Notes: generated by a model from the sequence alone, not told the origin. DNA of 64,000 nucleotides from Naumovozyma dairenensis CBS 421 (GCF_000227115.2 NC_016481.1:1319259-1383258), one strand, 5' to 3'; positions 29,503 through 38,872 are shown, counted from the first letter of the stretch. Translations and numbers: made by a program.

Positions 29503-29867
29503 AACAAATATAGCGTTCCTTGTGTTCCGTTCTATGATTATTTAAATAGAAGCTACTTATTCAAATGCATAACATACCCTTCATACTCCAACATAATGGA
29601 ACTTCTTCTATAGATAATTTATTGAGAAAGTACTCTTTTTTTCTGTCACTTTCTCCATTTGCCAAGTTTTCTGTCGCAGTTTCCGCTATTATGGAAATTT
29701 GAGTGGCAATTTATAAGGAAGGAGTTTTATATTTACTAGTACAGATCTCAAATTTAACACATAGACAACAACTTTTTTTAACCATCCTCCAAGAGATCAG
29801 CATCTGTTAATTTAGAACCATTACCACCCAACTATATAGCTTTGCTTTAACAATAACAATAATAATC
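29503..29867. other. Intergenic region, SLK19-like 3' flank and DDI1 promoter
   Basis: A 365-base stretch with a PACE-like site at 29702-29710. MAG1, which shares the DDI1 promoter in S. cerevisiae, is not here, so a rearrangement boundary falls in or near this spacer. Confidence 0.55.
29702..29710 (+). promoter_or_regulatory. PACE-like element AGTGGCAAT before DDI1
   Basis: It shares GTGGCAA with the Rpn4 consensus and lies about 158 bases before the DDI1 ATG. S. cerevisiae DDI1 is under Rpn4-type control through a related element shared with MAG1. The last base differs from consensus. Confidence 0.4.
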
Positions 29868-31256
29868 ATGGATTTAACGATTTCCAATGAAGTGAACGGA
29901 GAAGTATACGGACCCATAGAGATCAACGAAGATATGAGTATTCGCGATCTAAAAGCCTTACTAGAGATAGATTGCCATTTTGATGCAAACAGACATGATT
30001 TGTATTGTAATGCAACACTTCTAGATATTGAAACTACCAAAACTTTGAAAGAATTAGGCTTGAAAAAAGATGATTTATTGCTTATTAGGTCCAAAATTGG
30101 AAATGGTGGAGCACAACAACCAACAGCAATGTCCGATGAACAGTTAGTTGAACAATTCAGACAAGAATTACAAAATAATGTCACGTTAAGAAACCAACTA
30201 AGTTTTCAAATTCCTGGGCTAGATCAGTTGGTGGAAAACAAACAATTATTCCATGAGACTATGGGTCCTCCTATTTTAGAAAAAGTTCATGGCGGATCTC
30301 GACCAACAAACCCATTTGGTATACCTCAGGCTGAATATGCTAAATTAATGAGCAATCCAGATGATCCAGAAAATCAAAAACGTATTACTGAGTTGATTGA
30401 TCAACAAGCGATCAATGAACAATTACAAAACGCCTTAGAGTACACACCTGAAGTATTCTTCCAAGTTCCTATGCTATATGTGAATTTAGAAGTTAATGGT
30501 TACCCAGTTAAGGCATTTGTAGATTCAGGTGCACAATCTACTATTATGTCAGTAAAATTGGCAGAAAAAACTGGGTTAACTAGATTAATCGATAAAAGAT
30601 ATGCGGGTGAAGCTCGTGGGGTTGGCACAGGAAAATTCCTTGGTAGAATTCATCAAGCGCAAGTTAAAATAGAAACACAGTTTGTTCCATGTACGTTCAG
30701 TGTCATAGATATAGATATCGATATTCTTTTAGGGTTGGATATGTTGAGAAGACATAGAGGATGTATCGATCTAGAGAAGAACGTTTTAAGATTTGCAGGA
30801 ATTGAAACTCCATTTCTGAGTGAGTCTGAAATTCCAAAGAATCCAATTTTTGATCAGGAAAAGGGAACAATAACAGCGGCTCCAGAATCAGCACCAAGTA
30901 ACAAGAAGTCCCCTGAAGTGCCGGTTCCAACTACTGGAAGTTATAACAGTGGCGTGCAGATGCCTAAGACAGCCACTACCGGTAAAACAGAAATAACTAA
31001 AAACCTCCCACCACCAACAACTACTTCATCTATACCGGCTGCAGCTCCTGGCGCTGTTCCTTCTTCAGTACCTAAAACTGCAGCTCCGACGGCCACCAAC
31101 CCTGCACCAACTGCCACTGCTACAGCCCAAAGAAGTTACCCAGAAAACACTATCAAACAATTAATGGATTTAGGATTCCCAAGAAACCAAGTTATTACTG
31201 CGCTGAATAGAACAGGTGGTAATGCAGAATATGCAGCCGCTTTATTATTCCAATAA
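29868..31256 (+). CDS. DDI1: Ubiquitin-dependent aspartic protease Ddi1
   Basis: A 462-residue protein (428 in S. cerevisiae, YER143W). Domains in order: a ubiquitin-like domain (about 1-75), a helical region (about 85-190), a retroviral-type aspartic protease domain with catalytic Asp219 in F-V-D-S-G-A and the second signature ILLGLDMLRRH, a Pro/Thr/Ala-rich linker (about 335-420), and a C-terminal UBA domain (IKQLMDLGFPRNQVITALNRTGGN). Ddi1 is a proteasome shuttle and cleaves heavily ubiquitinated proteins. It converges with the UBP5/DOA4 gene across only 124 bases, as in S. cerevisiae. Confidence 0.97.
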   Translation: MDLTISNEVNGEVYGPIEINEDMSIRDLKALLEIDCHFDANRHDLYCNATLLDIETTKTLKELGLKKDDLLLIRSKIGNGGAQQPTAMSDEQLVEQFRQELQNNVTLRNQLSFQIPGLDQLVENKQLFHETMGPPILEKVHGGSRPTNPFGIPQAEYAKLMSNPDDPENQKRITELIDQQAINEQLQNALEYTPEVFFQVPMLYVNLEVNGYPVKAFVDSGAQSTIMSVKLAEKTGLTRLIDKRYAGEARGVGTGKFLGRIHQAQVKIETQFVPCTFSVIDIDIDILLGLDMLRRHRGCIDLEKNVLRFAGIETPFLSESEIPKNPIFDQEKGTITAAPESAPSNKKSPEVPVPTTGSYNSGVQMPKTATTGKTEITKNLPPPTTTSSIPAAAPGAVPSSVPKTAAPTATNPAPTATATAQRSYPENTIKQLMDLGFPRNQVITALNRTGGNAEYAAALLFQ

Positions 31257-31380
31257 ATCATTCCCAACGAAGACCATAGATAATATAATTTTTGTCTACG
31301 TATATAGTTCATGTGACAATTATTTGAATATATAAATAAAACTTTTTATTATTAAGAAATGGTATTTTTTTAGTTATTTT

Positions 31381-33861
31381 TTACTCGTAAATACGTTGAT
31401 AAAATAATAAATATGCATCAGGCGTGAGGAACTCTGTACCAAATTTAACTGGTCTATACGACGCATCATCAAATCGAAACCAACCACGATATAAACCTTT
31501 ATCAACATATGCAGTATAATGACCGCTCCCCAAGTTTCCGGAATGGCATGAGACAGCATTCAATTTATATTTGAATGGTGGTGTTTGTCCTCTTGACGGC
31601 GGCGGTTCATTGAAATTTGGTGGCAACTTCCCATCATAATCATTAACCCATAACGATGTTAGATCTAATTGATATGGGTATTGGACGAATATATTATTCT
31701 TATTCATAAAATTATCGAATCGTTTGAAATGAATGATCAAATTTTTAGGTAATCTAGTAATTTTCAACTGTTTGGTTGATATTTGTTTCCTTCGACATTT
31801 CGGACAAAACCATTTCTCATCATTATCTAACCTTTCACATTTAGTAAATTCTTTGAAACAATCCAATATGTTGCAAGTTTGGCCATTGGAGAAAACCATT
31901 GATGGTACTGGAATTGATAACAAGGAAAACGGTTGGTACGTCGTCGATGTATGTTGACAAATAAGACATTGTAATCTTGAAGCGTATTGTCCTTGAAACA
32001 GATTTATTATGGGACTAAAATTAGTTGTGAGAAATGACTCCCACTCAATTTCTGAGGCTATTCTCATTGATAAACTTTCTCTCAATTCTGCTTCATTTGC
32101 GCTTAATTCCTTGGGCCTTGGATTCCCACTACATTGATTTAAATCTTCATGCAATCCATCTAATAAAAATTCACAAAATTCTTGACAATCTTGTTCTGTT
32201 GACTCAGCATATATACTGTTCATCATACCGCATGCATTTTTGAACTCTAAAGGTGCTACTGGATGTAGAAAATTCGGATTATAAGGTTGGAATGCACTTT
32301 TCTTATACATTGTTTGAATCAAATTTGCAAAATTTTTCGAGAGAAACCCCTTCGATCCCAATTTATTCTCAACATTAATTTGAGTTAAGAATGCATTCGT
32401 CAAATATAACTTTGTTAAGTCATGCGTACTTAATAAGCACTGGATTACACAGTTCATATAGCATGAATTTTTCACGTTTTCTAATCCTGTTGTAAAGTCT
32501 AAATCAAGCTTAGGTACTATTTGCTGGGGATTGGCCGTAGGTGGCAAAAGAGGTAGTTTGGGTCCTGAGTTTACTGATGGATTGTATTTCGGGATTTCAT
32601 ACATTTGTGGTATTGGATTTTTAAAACCCATTGGAACGTTCTGCGTGTTGTTTGATTCAGTATCTAATGGAGCTCTATGGATTAGGTTTGGTATCACCTG
32701 ATGATTATATAGGGCTTGAGGTTGTTCATTTTTCATTAAACATATGGTAGATTTCGAATGTGATGGTGGTATAAAATTAGGTATTACCGTTTGGACGCTG
32801 GCTGGTACTATTGGATTACATGTTTTCGATCCTTCATTCAAAGAGTTATCCGATAACGCTACATGCTTATATATGCTGGAATCTTTGGATCTCTTAAATA
32901 AATTTTGATTATACTGATTTGCAGTTTTACCTGTTAAATTTGTTTTACATTCATAAGAGTGTTGAACCCAACTTGTTATACCCCCTTTTAGGATAAATAT
33001 GGATGGGCATATCTGGTCTATGTTTCTCTTTGATGCAGCAATTGTGAGGATATTAAACAATGAAATCACTTGTGTATAATAATATGTAGTGTCGTTATCA
33101 TCTTTCGTATACAGAACGATATATCTAAATTGATTTCTTTTCTTAAAATAATTTCGTTCTTGAAATGTAGACGTTAAGAGAGAAGTTTGTTCAATTTGAA
33201 GGTCAGTAAATGTACTTTTAAATGACAACGGTCCAATTGGAAGGATAATTGGAGCATCAATATGTAATGTGTCGAATTCTTTCCTTGTTCGGACATCAAT
33301 TAATAACAGATTTCTTTTATGTGATGAAAGTAAATCATGGAGTTTCTCAGGTAATATAAATGAGTCTGATAAATTTGTCACTTGATGGATAGTTTTAGAT
33401 TTGGGGAACTTGTTCTCCAATTCGTAAGCTGTTGAAAATTTGGCTAAGAACGTTTCAATTTCTTGGATTCTACGATCTTCTTGAACTGTTTTCTTTAAAG
33501 TGGAGTATATTTGAAGAAGTCTAGTACTGTGATCGCTTGATGGACTATTGAGACTTATTCTGAATTCATTAGTTATAGGGATTCGTTTAAAGATTAACTG
33601 GTATAAGATATTGAAATACAGATAAGCAGATTCGCTCGTACGATAAACGTCATGAAATTGGTATTCATCCTTAGTTTTGAAATTATCTAACTTCTCACAT
33701 TCGAGTCGATAATTTTGTAATAGTTCCACACCTTCCTGTAGCATCACATCTAACGTTGCATTTAAGTCATCATCCTTTACAAATTTACTAACGAGTTCAT
33801 TTAATCTTTTAATATTCGGATTGGAGTCAGTAGGATTCTTCGCATTACTACTGTTTAGCAT
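31381..33861 (-). CDS. UBP5/DOA4: Ubiquitin-specific protease Ubp5/Doa4
   Basis: From the ATG at 33861 the protein is 826 residues; a GTG one codon earlier is not a start, and a stop lies just upstream. It has a rhodanese-like domain (about 180-310, LLIDVRTRKEF) and a C-terminal USP domain. The Cys box is GLENVKNSCYMNC with Cys467; the His box is GNLGSGHYTAYV near residue 777. Zinc-ribbon Cys pairs CLICQH and CPKC are present. S. cerevisiae has Ubp5 (YER144C, 805) at the bud neck and its ohnolog Doa4 (YDR069C, 926), which removes ubiquitin from cargo at endosomes. Order between DDI1 and FTR1 matches UBP5, but if this species has only one copy it may act as Doa4. Confidence 0.93.
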   Translation of the reverse strand: MLNSSNAKNPTDSNPNIKRLNELVSKFVKDDDLNATLDVMLQEGVELLQNYRLECEKLDNFKTKDEYQFHDVYRTSESAYLYFNILYQLIFKRIPITNEFRISLNSPSSDHSTRLLQIYSTLKKTVQEDRRIQEIETFLAKFSTAYELENKFPKSKTIHQVTNLSDSFILPEKLHDLLSSHKRNLLLIDVRTRKEFDTLHIDAPIILPIGPLSFKSTFTDLQIEQTSLLTSTFQERNYFKKRNQFRYIVLYTKDDNDTTYYYTQVISLFNILTIAASKRNIDQICPSIFILKGGITSWVQHSYECKTNLTGKTANQYNQNLFKRSKDSSIYKHVALSDNSLNEGSKTCNPIVPASVQTVIPNFIPPSHSKSTICLMKNEQPQALYNHQVIPNLIHRAPLDTESNNTQNVPMGFKNPIPQMYEIPKYNPSVNSGPKLPLLPPTANPQQIVPKLDLDFTTGLENVKNSCYMNCVIQCLLSTHDLTKLYLTNAFLTQINVENKLGSKGFLSKNFANLIQTMYKKSAFQPYNPNFLHPVAPLEFKNACGMMNSIYAESTEQDCQEFCEFLLDGLHEDLNQCSGNPRPKELSANEAELRESLSMRIASEIEWESFLTTNFSPIINLFQGQYASRLQCLICQHTSTTYQPFSLLSIPVPSMVFSNGQTCNILDCFKEFTKCERLDNDEKWFCPKCRRKQISTKQLKITRLPKNLIIHFKRFDNFMNKNNIFVQYPYQLDLTSLWVNDYDGKLPPNFNEPPPSRGQTPPFKYKLNAVSCHSGNLGSGHYTAYVDKGLYRGWFRFDDASYRPVKFGTEFLTPDAYLLFYQRIYE

Positions 33862-34375
33862 CACTGATGATTATGGCCTTGAGTTAATAGAGTTGGAAGA
33901 ATAGCGTCTCCTTTATTTGTAAATTGTAGACAGTGTATTTTCTAAACTGGTCATAGCACTTTTCGACTAGAAAGAAATAGCTCGTGAGAAGTATAAATAT
34001 ATCTGATATATATCAACTAATACACAAGCTTTTGTTGTAGTTTCTAGAGTAGATAAGATCAGATCAACTCATTTATAGTTTATCCTTCTCCATCGAGAAT
34101 TACGTATCTTACCTTATAGTTTCTATGACGTTACTTCGAGAATATTGCGTATAGTAAAAGATAGAAGGCGAAGGCGAAGGCGAAGGCGTGGCTGTTCCTT
34201 ATTATATTTATTATAAAGTGTGTCGCAATGATGTGTCATAAATTAATTAATTATAAATCCGTTCGATAAATAGTGCTTTTTTACTGGGGATATTACAAAC
34301 AATTTTCTATCCTAAATACACAAATATGATCTTAATTATGATTATCTATACAGGTAATAGCGGTTTTCACCGAGT
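33862..34375. other. Intergenic region, UBP5/DOA4 promoter and FTR1 3' flank
   Basis: A 514-base stretch with the GAAGGC minisatellite at 34164-34187. No gene seen. Confidence 0.55.
34164..34187. repeat. GAAGGC hexanucleotide repeat (4 units)
   Basis: Four exact tandem GAAGGC units in intergenic DNA, about 300 bases upstream of the UBP5/DOA4-like start. Confidence 0.9.
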
Positions 34376-35602
34376 CTAGGGAGTTTGAGTCCTTGTGGTC
34401 ACGAGATCGGTCGTTTGCTCGTTGGGCTCTTTTAATGTCTTAGGGTCAAGACTGGTATTTTCTGATGTTCCATCATGGTGCCTGGTTTCTACCACTCCAC
34501 CATCTTCTGTGAATTGAATCTTTTCCATCTTTAGGAATAATTCCTCTTCTTGTTCTTTTGTCAATTCATCTTCTTTTGTTTTGATCCAATAACCAGGACT
34601 CAATTCTCTTAACTTGAGCGTTTTAAAGAATGGTAAATGACCTCTTTTTTCTTCATATATCATCAAAGCTAAGAAGATCATCAAAGTAATCCAATAAACG
34701 TTATAACATAAGACTGAAGATAAATAACCGGTATTTTGCCATCCTAAAAGAGCATTGAAAATATCCCAACCATTATCTAATTCTGGATTACAACAATTAA
34801 CATGATAAACAGCTTTCTTAATATTATAAGAACCATTACCATCACCACTTTCAGAAGCATCACCACCTGTTTTTTTATTAAATCTATAGTTTTCAAAATA
34901 CCAAGCACCTCTAGAAAATAGACCAGCAGAAATCAAATAAAGAATGGAGGTAGATATCACTAAGAAAATTTGCATAGAAGAGCGTGACGCACCATAGTAT
35001 AATAAGACACCAACTGCACCACCTGCAATCAACCCGACAAAAACAGGTAATGGGTAGGCTGACGCATGAGACCCTTGAGTGGTAATACCTGCGCCAGCAA
35101 CAAATACGACTGCTTCTAAACCTTCTCTTAACACTGTAATAAATGGTAAGATAAACATTGCATACCTTCTACTCAAATAGGTAATCTTAAAGAAATCTCT
35201 TTTCCTTTTTGGTACTTCAATTAATGAAAGAGCAATCTTAACTCTCCATTTACCTTTCATTTTATTTAGTCTTAACATTGGTATACCCATTAATGAAATC
35301 ATCACAGTGGCAATCATACAAAATATCCCTTCCCAGAGATCTTCTGCAGAGCCAAAGATATCTTTTTGTAAAGAATAATATGCACCAATGAACCCAGCAC
35401 CGATACCTAAACAAATGAAAAACCCAAGGAACACACCAATCCAAACTTGTCTTTTCAATCTTTTGTATAATTTGACATCTTTATCACCAACTGCTTGGTT
35501 TAAAAATGACAGTAAGACAGAAACAATAATCACTGCTTCTAAACATTCTCTAAACACAACGAAAAACACTGCAACGTTGAAAACTTTATTCTTCGAACCC
35601 AT
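34376..35602 (-). CDS. FTR1: High-affinity iron permease
   Basis: A 408-residue, seven-helix plasma-membrane permease (404 in S. cerevisiae Ftr1, YER145C). Together with the multicopper oxidase Fet3 it imports iron. Both Fe-binding R-E-x-L-E motifs are present: RECLE at residues 18-22 and REGLE near 157-161. The lumenal/extracellular loop with GDASESGDGNGSYNIKKAVYHV and the CCNPELDNGWDIFNALLGWQNTGY region is almost the same as in S. cerevisiae. The C-terminal ~90 residues are cytosolic and variable. The Met at 35602 agrees with the S. cerevisiae start. Aft1-like sites upstream fit iron-starvation induction. Confidence 0.98.
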   Translation of the reverse strand: MGSKNKVFNVAVFFVVFRECLEAVIIVSVLLSFLNQAVGDKDVKLYKRLKRQVWIGVFLGFFICLGIGAGFIGAYYSLQKDIFGSAEDLWEGIFCMIATVMISLMGIPMLRLNKMKGKWRVKIALSLIEVPKRKRDFFKITYLSRRYAMFILPFITVLREGLEAVVFVAGAGITTQGSHASAYPLPVFVGLIAGGAVGVLLYYGASRSSMQIFLVISTSILYLISAGLFSRGAWYFENYRFNKKTGGDASESGDGNGSYNIKKAVYHVNCCNPELDNGWDIFNALLGWQNTGYLSSVLCYNVYWITLMIFLALMIYEEKRGHLPFFKTLKLRELSPGYWIKTKEDELTKEQEEELFLKMEKIQFTEDGGVVETRHHDGTSENTSLDPKTLKEPNEQTTDLVTTRTQTP

Positions 35603-35950
35603 CCTTTTTTTAAAATTTTGTTAGTAACCCACTTCAAATGTGCTTTTCCATATATAAATATGTATTATATGAGTAAGAAACAGATAAGAAGATTAAAGAT
35701 AGTTATAAGGGAAATTTGCTCTCAAACTTGCACAAAGAGAGATTTTTTAAATTGCTCTTGTTTATATAACTGACTGATGCAGAAGGAACAGCCTTACGAT
35801 AAATATAACCAGATAGCCAGTTGTTGACCCCTTCCCGGAGTTATTAACTACACGAGATTGAATACACAGAGATCAATGGCTATAACTGAGACACCAAAGA
35901 GGTATCTTTACCGATATAAATTGTAATAGATTGAACGAAATTATAAGACT

Positions 35951-35957
35951 TGCACCC
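35951..35957. promoter_or_regulatory. Aft1-like site TGCACCC
   Basis: Matches the Aft1/Aft2 core (TGCACCC), 349 bases upstream of FTR1. Confidence 0.55.
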
Positions 35958-36187
35958 TTAAAAATGAAAAGCTATATTCAACAATCATACATACGGACGA
36001 ACCTGCGAGCTGAAATTACAGTGCAACTGATACAGACATATGCAATAAATCTAAAAACAAACAAACAACGGCCTCCAAGCGGTCACATAATACGTACAGG
36101 AAAGAGTTGATATGAAGGATTTAGATTCTTGCAATGAGGGTTGCGGTGTCCATTTCCTGTGAGGTTAACCTCACTTAAGTGTTTTTT

Positions 36188-36195
36188 TGCACCCG
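36188..36195. promoter_or_regulatory. Aft1-like site TGCACCCG
   Basis: A full match to the Aft1 consensus YRCACCCR, 586 bases upstream of the FTR1 ATG. Confidence 0.5.
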
Positions 36196-36330
36196 ATTTC
36201 AGTTCCTTCCATTGGATGATCGTTCAAATGTGCAGTGAAGTACAAACTCCGGGAAGTAACTGAAAGTAAATTGTCTGATGATGAAGCCGCGCGCTGTTTA
36301 GTACTTTTTAAGGTGCACTTGGGGCCAGAT

Positions 36331-36638
36331 ATGGGAGAGGTAGAAAATATTTTCCACCCCCCCAAGAAGTAGTCCTACCTCCCCGTTTCAAAGCCCGGAT
36401 GAATGGTAGCTACCCCCCTTCCCACCCCTACCCCCATTTATAGAAATTGAATATATCATAATATGGTCTCTTTTACCTCAATTACTAATCATCATAAAAA
36501 TATTTTGGGTATTTATCTGTACCCCCAATTCTATTCCCAAATTTTCTGTTCTACCCCCTGCTGGACCCCATTTGGGGGCCTTCTAGCCTGGCCTCTACCC
36601 CAAAAGTTTTTAATCCAACCCGGCCCCCTACCCAACCG
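36331..36638. repeat. C-rich dispersed direct repeat, copy A
   Basis: About 310 bases rich in CCCC runs, matching 38321-38657 in the same orientation. The best core is 36433-36569. It starts with an imperfect inverted repeat (GAAAATATTTTC flanked by G and C runs, about 36341-36352) and contains a small hairpin CCCCA-TT-TGGGG (about 36566-36577). It has no TG...CA ends, primer site or coding capacity, so it is not an obvious Ty LTR. Confidence 0.9.
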
Positions 36639-36907
36639 CTCCCATGTCCGATGCGAGGTATAGTTTACGTACATTGAAAAGAACTCCTTTCGATTTTATT
36701 TTTCCTAGCCAAAAATACGCCCGACGTGCCAAAAAAAGGGCAGTTTAAGTGCTTTGCAATTGGGCCTATTTATGTATGGTAATTACGTAGTACTGTTCTA
36801 CAAACGAAGGTATTATATTTGTTTATTCTATATTTTGCCCAATAAAGTCATATAAAGTCTATAGAGTGACAAATGTTCATATTTATTAGTCTTCCGATAG
36901 ACAATGT

Positions 36908-37927
36908 TCAAAAAAATTCTTTAATCTTGTCATTGACCCAATCCCAAAGTTTCAAATCTGAACCATTAGTCAACCCGACCTTTACATCTTCTCTTGGGTC
37001 ACGAAGTCCCCCGAATGGAACCACATACGCACCTTGATCCTTAGTAGTCAATTTTGGGGACATCGCAGCATACAATTCGGAGTACGCACCGTAGATACTG
37101 TCCCAGAATAAACTTCTCCCAACAACGCTTCTTAACCAACCATTCCAATCTCTTTGTAAATCAGTTCTTAGATTCCCTGGATAACAAGAAACAGAAACAC
37201 ATCCTACCTCCTCAACTTTCTCTTTATTCTTACTTGCCCAAGCTTTAGCTTGCATAATGTTTGCGGCTTTAGATTGTCCATATAAAGTAGAAGCTGATGG
37301 TCTTTCTTTCACACTACAATTCTCAAAAACTGGATCTTCCCAATTAATCCCATATTCTTTAAACCCTAACAAATGAGCCCCAGAACTAACCCAAACTATC
37401 CTTTTCAAATCATCATCCTTTTTCAAAAAAATAGGATCTAAGAAATGTTGTAACAATTGTGATCCCATCACATTGACTTGAAACATAGCTTCATACCCTT
37501 GTTTCGAAGTAGCTGTATTGACTGAAGCCATCAACCCCGCATTATGAATGATTAAATTCAATGGCTTATCACCAATAATATCCTTAATCTTAGATCCAGC
37601 TGGTTTCACAGTGGTCAAATCTAAATAATCACATCCACCAATAACAGTGATGGATCCCTTAGAAGTGGGGAATTCAGCAATGGTTTCATCACGTGCGGCG
37701 TCACCTTTGGATTTTGTTCTCACCACTGATAAAACGTTACAATTCTTGGAATATAAGAGTTTCATTACCTGTAGCCCGATACCTGTATTGGAACCTGTCA
37801 CGATGGCAGTCTTATCTGTTAAGTCTGGATAGTCTTGTGGTAAGAATGTAGGTTTATTTGGTCTGAATCCGTAGTAGAGTTCGTAAAGAATATTAAATTT
37901 ACTGTATGGCGGAGCTGGTTCTGTCAT
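36908..37927 (-). CDS. Short-chain dehydrogenase/reductase (SDR)
   Basis: A 339-residue SDR of the group that includes WWOX and retinol dehydrogenase-like proteins of fungi. The NAD(P)-binding motif TGSNTGIG is at 44-51, NAG at 129-131, catalytic Ser in WVSSGAH (181/182), and Tyr216-x-x-x-Lys220 (YGQSK). No signal peptide or membrane helix is evident. Substrate is unknown. In S. cerevisiae no such gene lies between FTR1 and PEA2, and I recognise no close S. cerevisiae homolog. The gene lies between two direct repeats (36331-36638 and 38321-38657), so it could be an inserted, duplicated or copy-variable gene. Confidence 0.9.
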   Translation of the reverse strand: MTEPAPPYSKFNILYELYYGFRPNKPTFLPQDYPDLTDKTAIVTGSNTGIGLQVMKLLYSKNCNVLSVVRTKSKGDAARDETIAEFPTSKGSITVIGGCDYLDLTTVKPAGSKIKDIIGDKPLNLIIHNAGLMASVNTATSKQGYEAMFQVNVMGSQLLQHFLDPIFLKKDDDLKRIVWVSSGAHLLGFKEYGINWEDPVFENCSVKERPSASTLYGQSKAANIMQAKAWASKNKEKVEEVGCVSVSCYPGNLRTDLQRDWNGWLRSVVGRSLFWDSIYGAYSELYAAMSPKLTTKDQGAYVVPFGGLRDPREDVKVGLTNGSDLKLWDWVNDKIKEFF

Positions 37928-38167
37928 GTTTTTCTAGCTAGTGAGGTTTTATTTTTAGTTGATTAGTTGTGAAGTTTTTAGTAAATGGAAATTTGAATAG
38001 TAATAAAATTGTGTTATGAGTTTCATAGGTTGCTTATATAATGAAGAGTTCTTGGCATCTGTGTGTTGCAACTTTTCATAATTTTTCACTTTAAAGGGTA
38101 GCCAGCCTCTCTGGGTTTAATTGCAGATCCCTGTAATTTTTTTTCATAATTACCGTGGGAAGAAAAA

Positions 38168-38210
38168 GATAGATAGATAGAAAGAGAGAGAAAGGAAGGA
38201 AGGAAGGAAG
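38168..38210. repeat. GATA/GAGA/GGAA purine microsatellite
   Basis: A run of GATA units followed by GA-rich and GGAA units (about 38168-38210), located 240-280 bases upstream of the SDR start. Confidence 0.85.
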
Positions 38211-38320
38211 TAAATACAGACGACGGTTGGACAGATAACCAGAATTTGAAAGAACAATAGATTAGTTTCCGTGCATCATAAGCCCCTTTGCATTCCCAAA
38301 AATAATAGATGTAATCAGAC

Positions 38321-38657
38321 ATGGGGGGGGTAGAAAGTATATCTTCCCCCCAAAAAGTAGTCCTACCCCCGCCCGCAAATCCCGGATGAATGAAAGCTAG
38401 CCCCCTTTCCACCCCCACCCAAAATAAAAATTTCAACCCTACTCCTGCCCCCATTTATTGAAACTGAATATATCATAATATGGTCTCTTTTACCTTAATT
38501 ACCAGTCATCATAGAAATATTTTGGGTATTTATCTGTACCCCTAATTCTATCCCCCAAATTTTCTGTTCTACCCCATGCTGGACCCCAAATGGGGGCTTT
38601 TTAGCCCGGCTTCTACCCCCAAATTTTAATTCAACCCAACCCCTTACCCCCCCCCAC
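38321..38657. repeat. C-rich dispersed direct repeat, copy B
   Basis: The second copy of the element at 36331-36638, same orientation. The core 38450-38587 matches 36433-36569 with about ten differences by hand alignment. It has an extra ~29-base segment near 38421-38448. The hairpin here reads CCCCA-AA-TGGGG, with a loop that is the reverse complement of copy A. Confidence 0.9.
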
Positions 38658-38872
38658 CGTCTGCTTGGGGGATTAAGGGCTATTTTTTATTTTTTTATTT
38701 ATTTATAATCAATACACATTCTTTAAGAGGAAATGATGACCATCATGCTACTCGTTCTGGTTTGTTTGATTTCTGACTCTCTTTATTTCTCATGTTATCA
38801 TCGTATTGGTAGTAAAAACTTAGTTACAAAAACATATATAATCACGATAAATAAAATATTTTCCTTGGAAGT

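Larger units (their letters stand above)
35603..36907. other. Long intergenic region, FTR1 promoter and repeat copy A
   Basis: 1305 bases. The FTR1-proximal half holds two Aft1-like sites and a possible 5' UTR intron (35604-35994). The distal half holds the C-rich repeat copy A (36331-36638). The genes LSM5, SCC4 and SPT15, found after FTR1 in S. cerevisiae, are absent. Confidence 0.6.
37928..38872. other. Intergenic region, SDR promoter, repeat copy B, PEA2 3' flank
   Basis: 945 bases holding GATA and GGAA microsatellites (about 38168-38210) and the C-rich repeat copy B (38321-38657). No gene is seen. Confidence 0.6.

Noticed and set aside
36331..38657. The paired C-rich repeats as LTRs of a Ty-like retrotransposon
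   Set aside because: The length (310-340 bp) would suit LTRs, but there are no TG...CA ends, no primer-binding site or polypurine tract next to them, and the internal ~1.7 kb encodes a complete SDR on the minus strand, not Gag or Pol.
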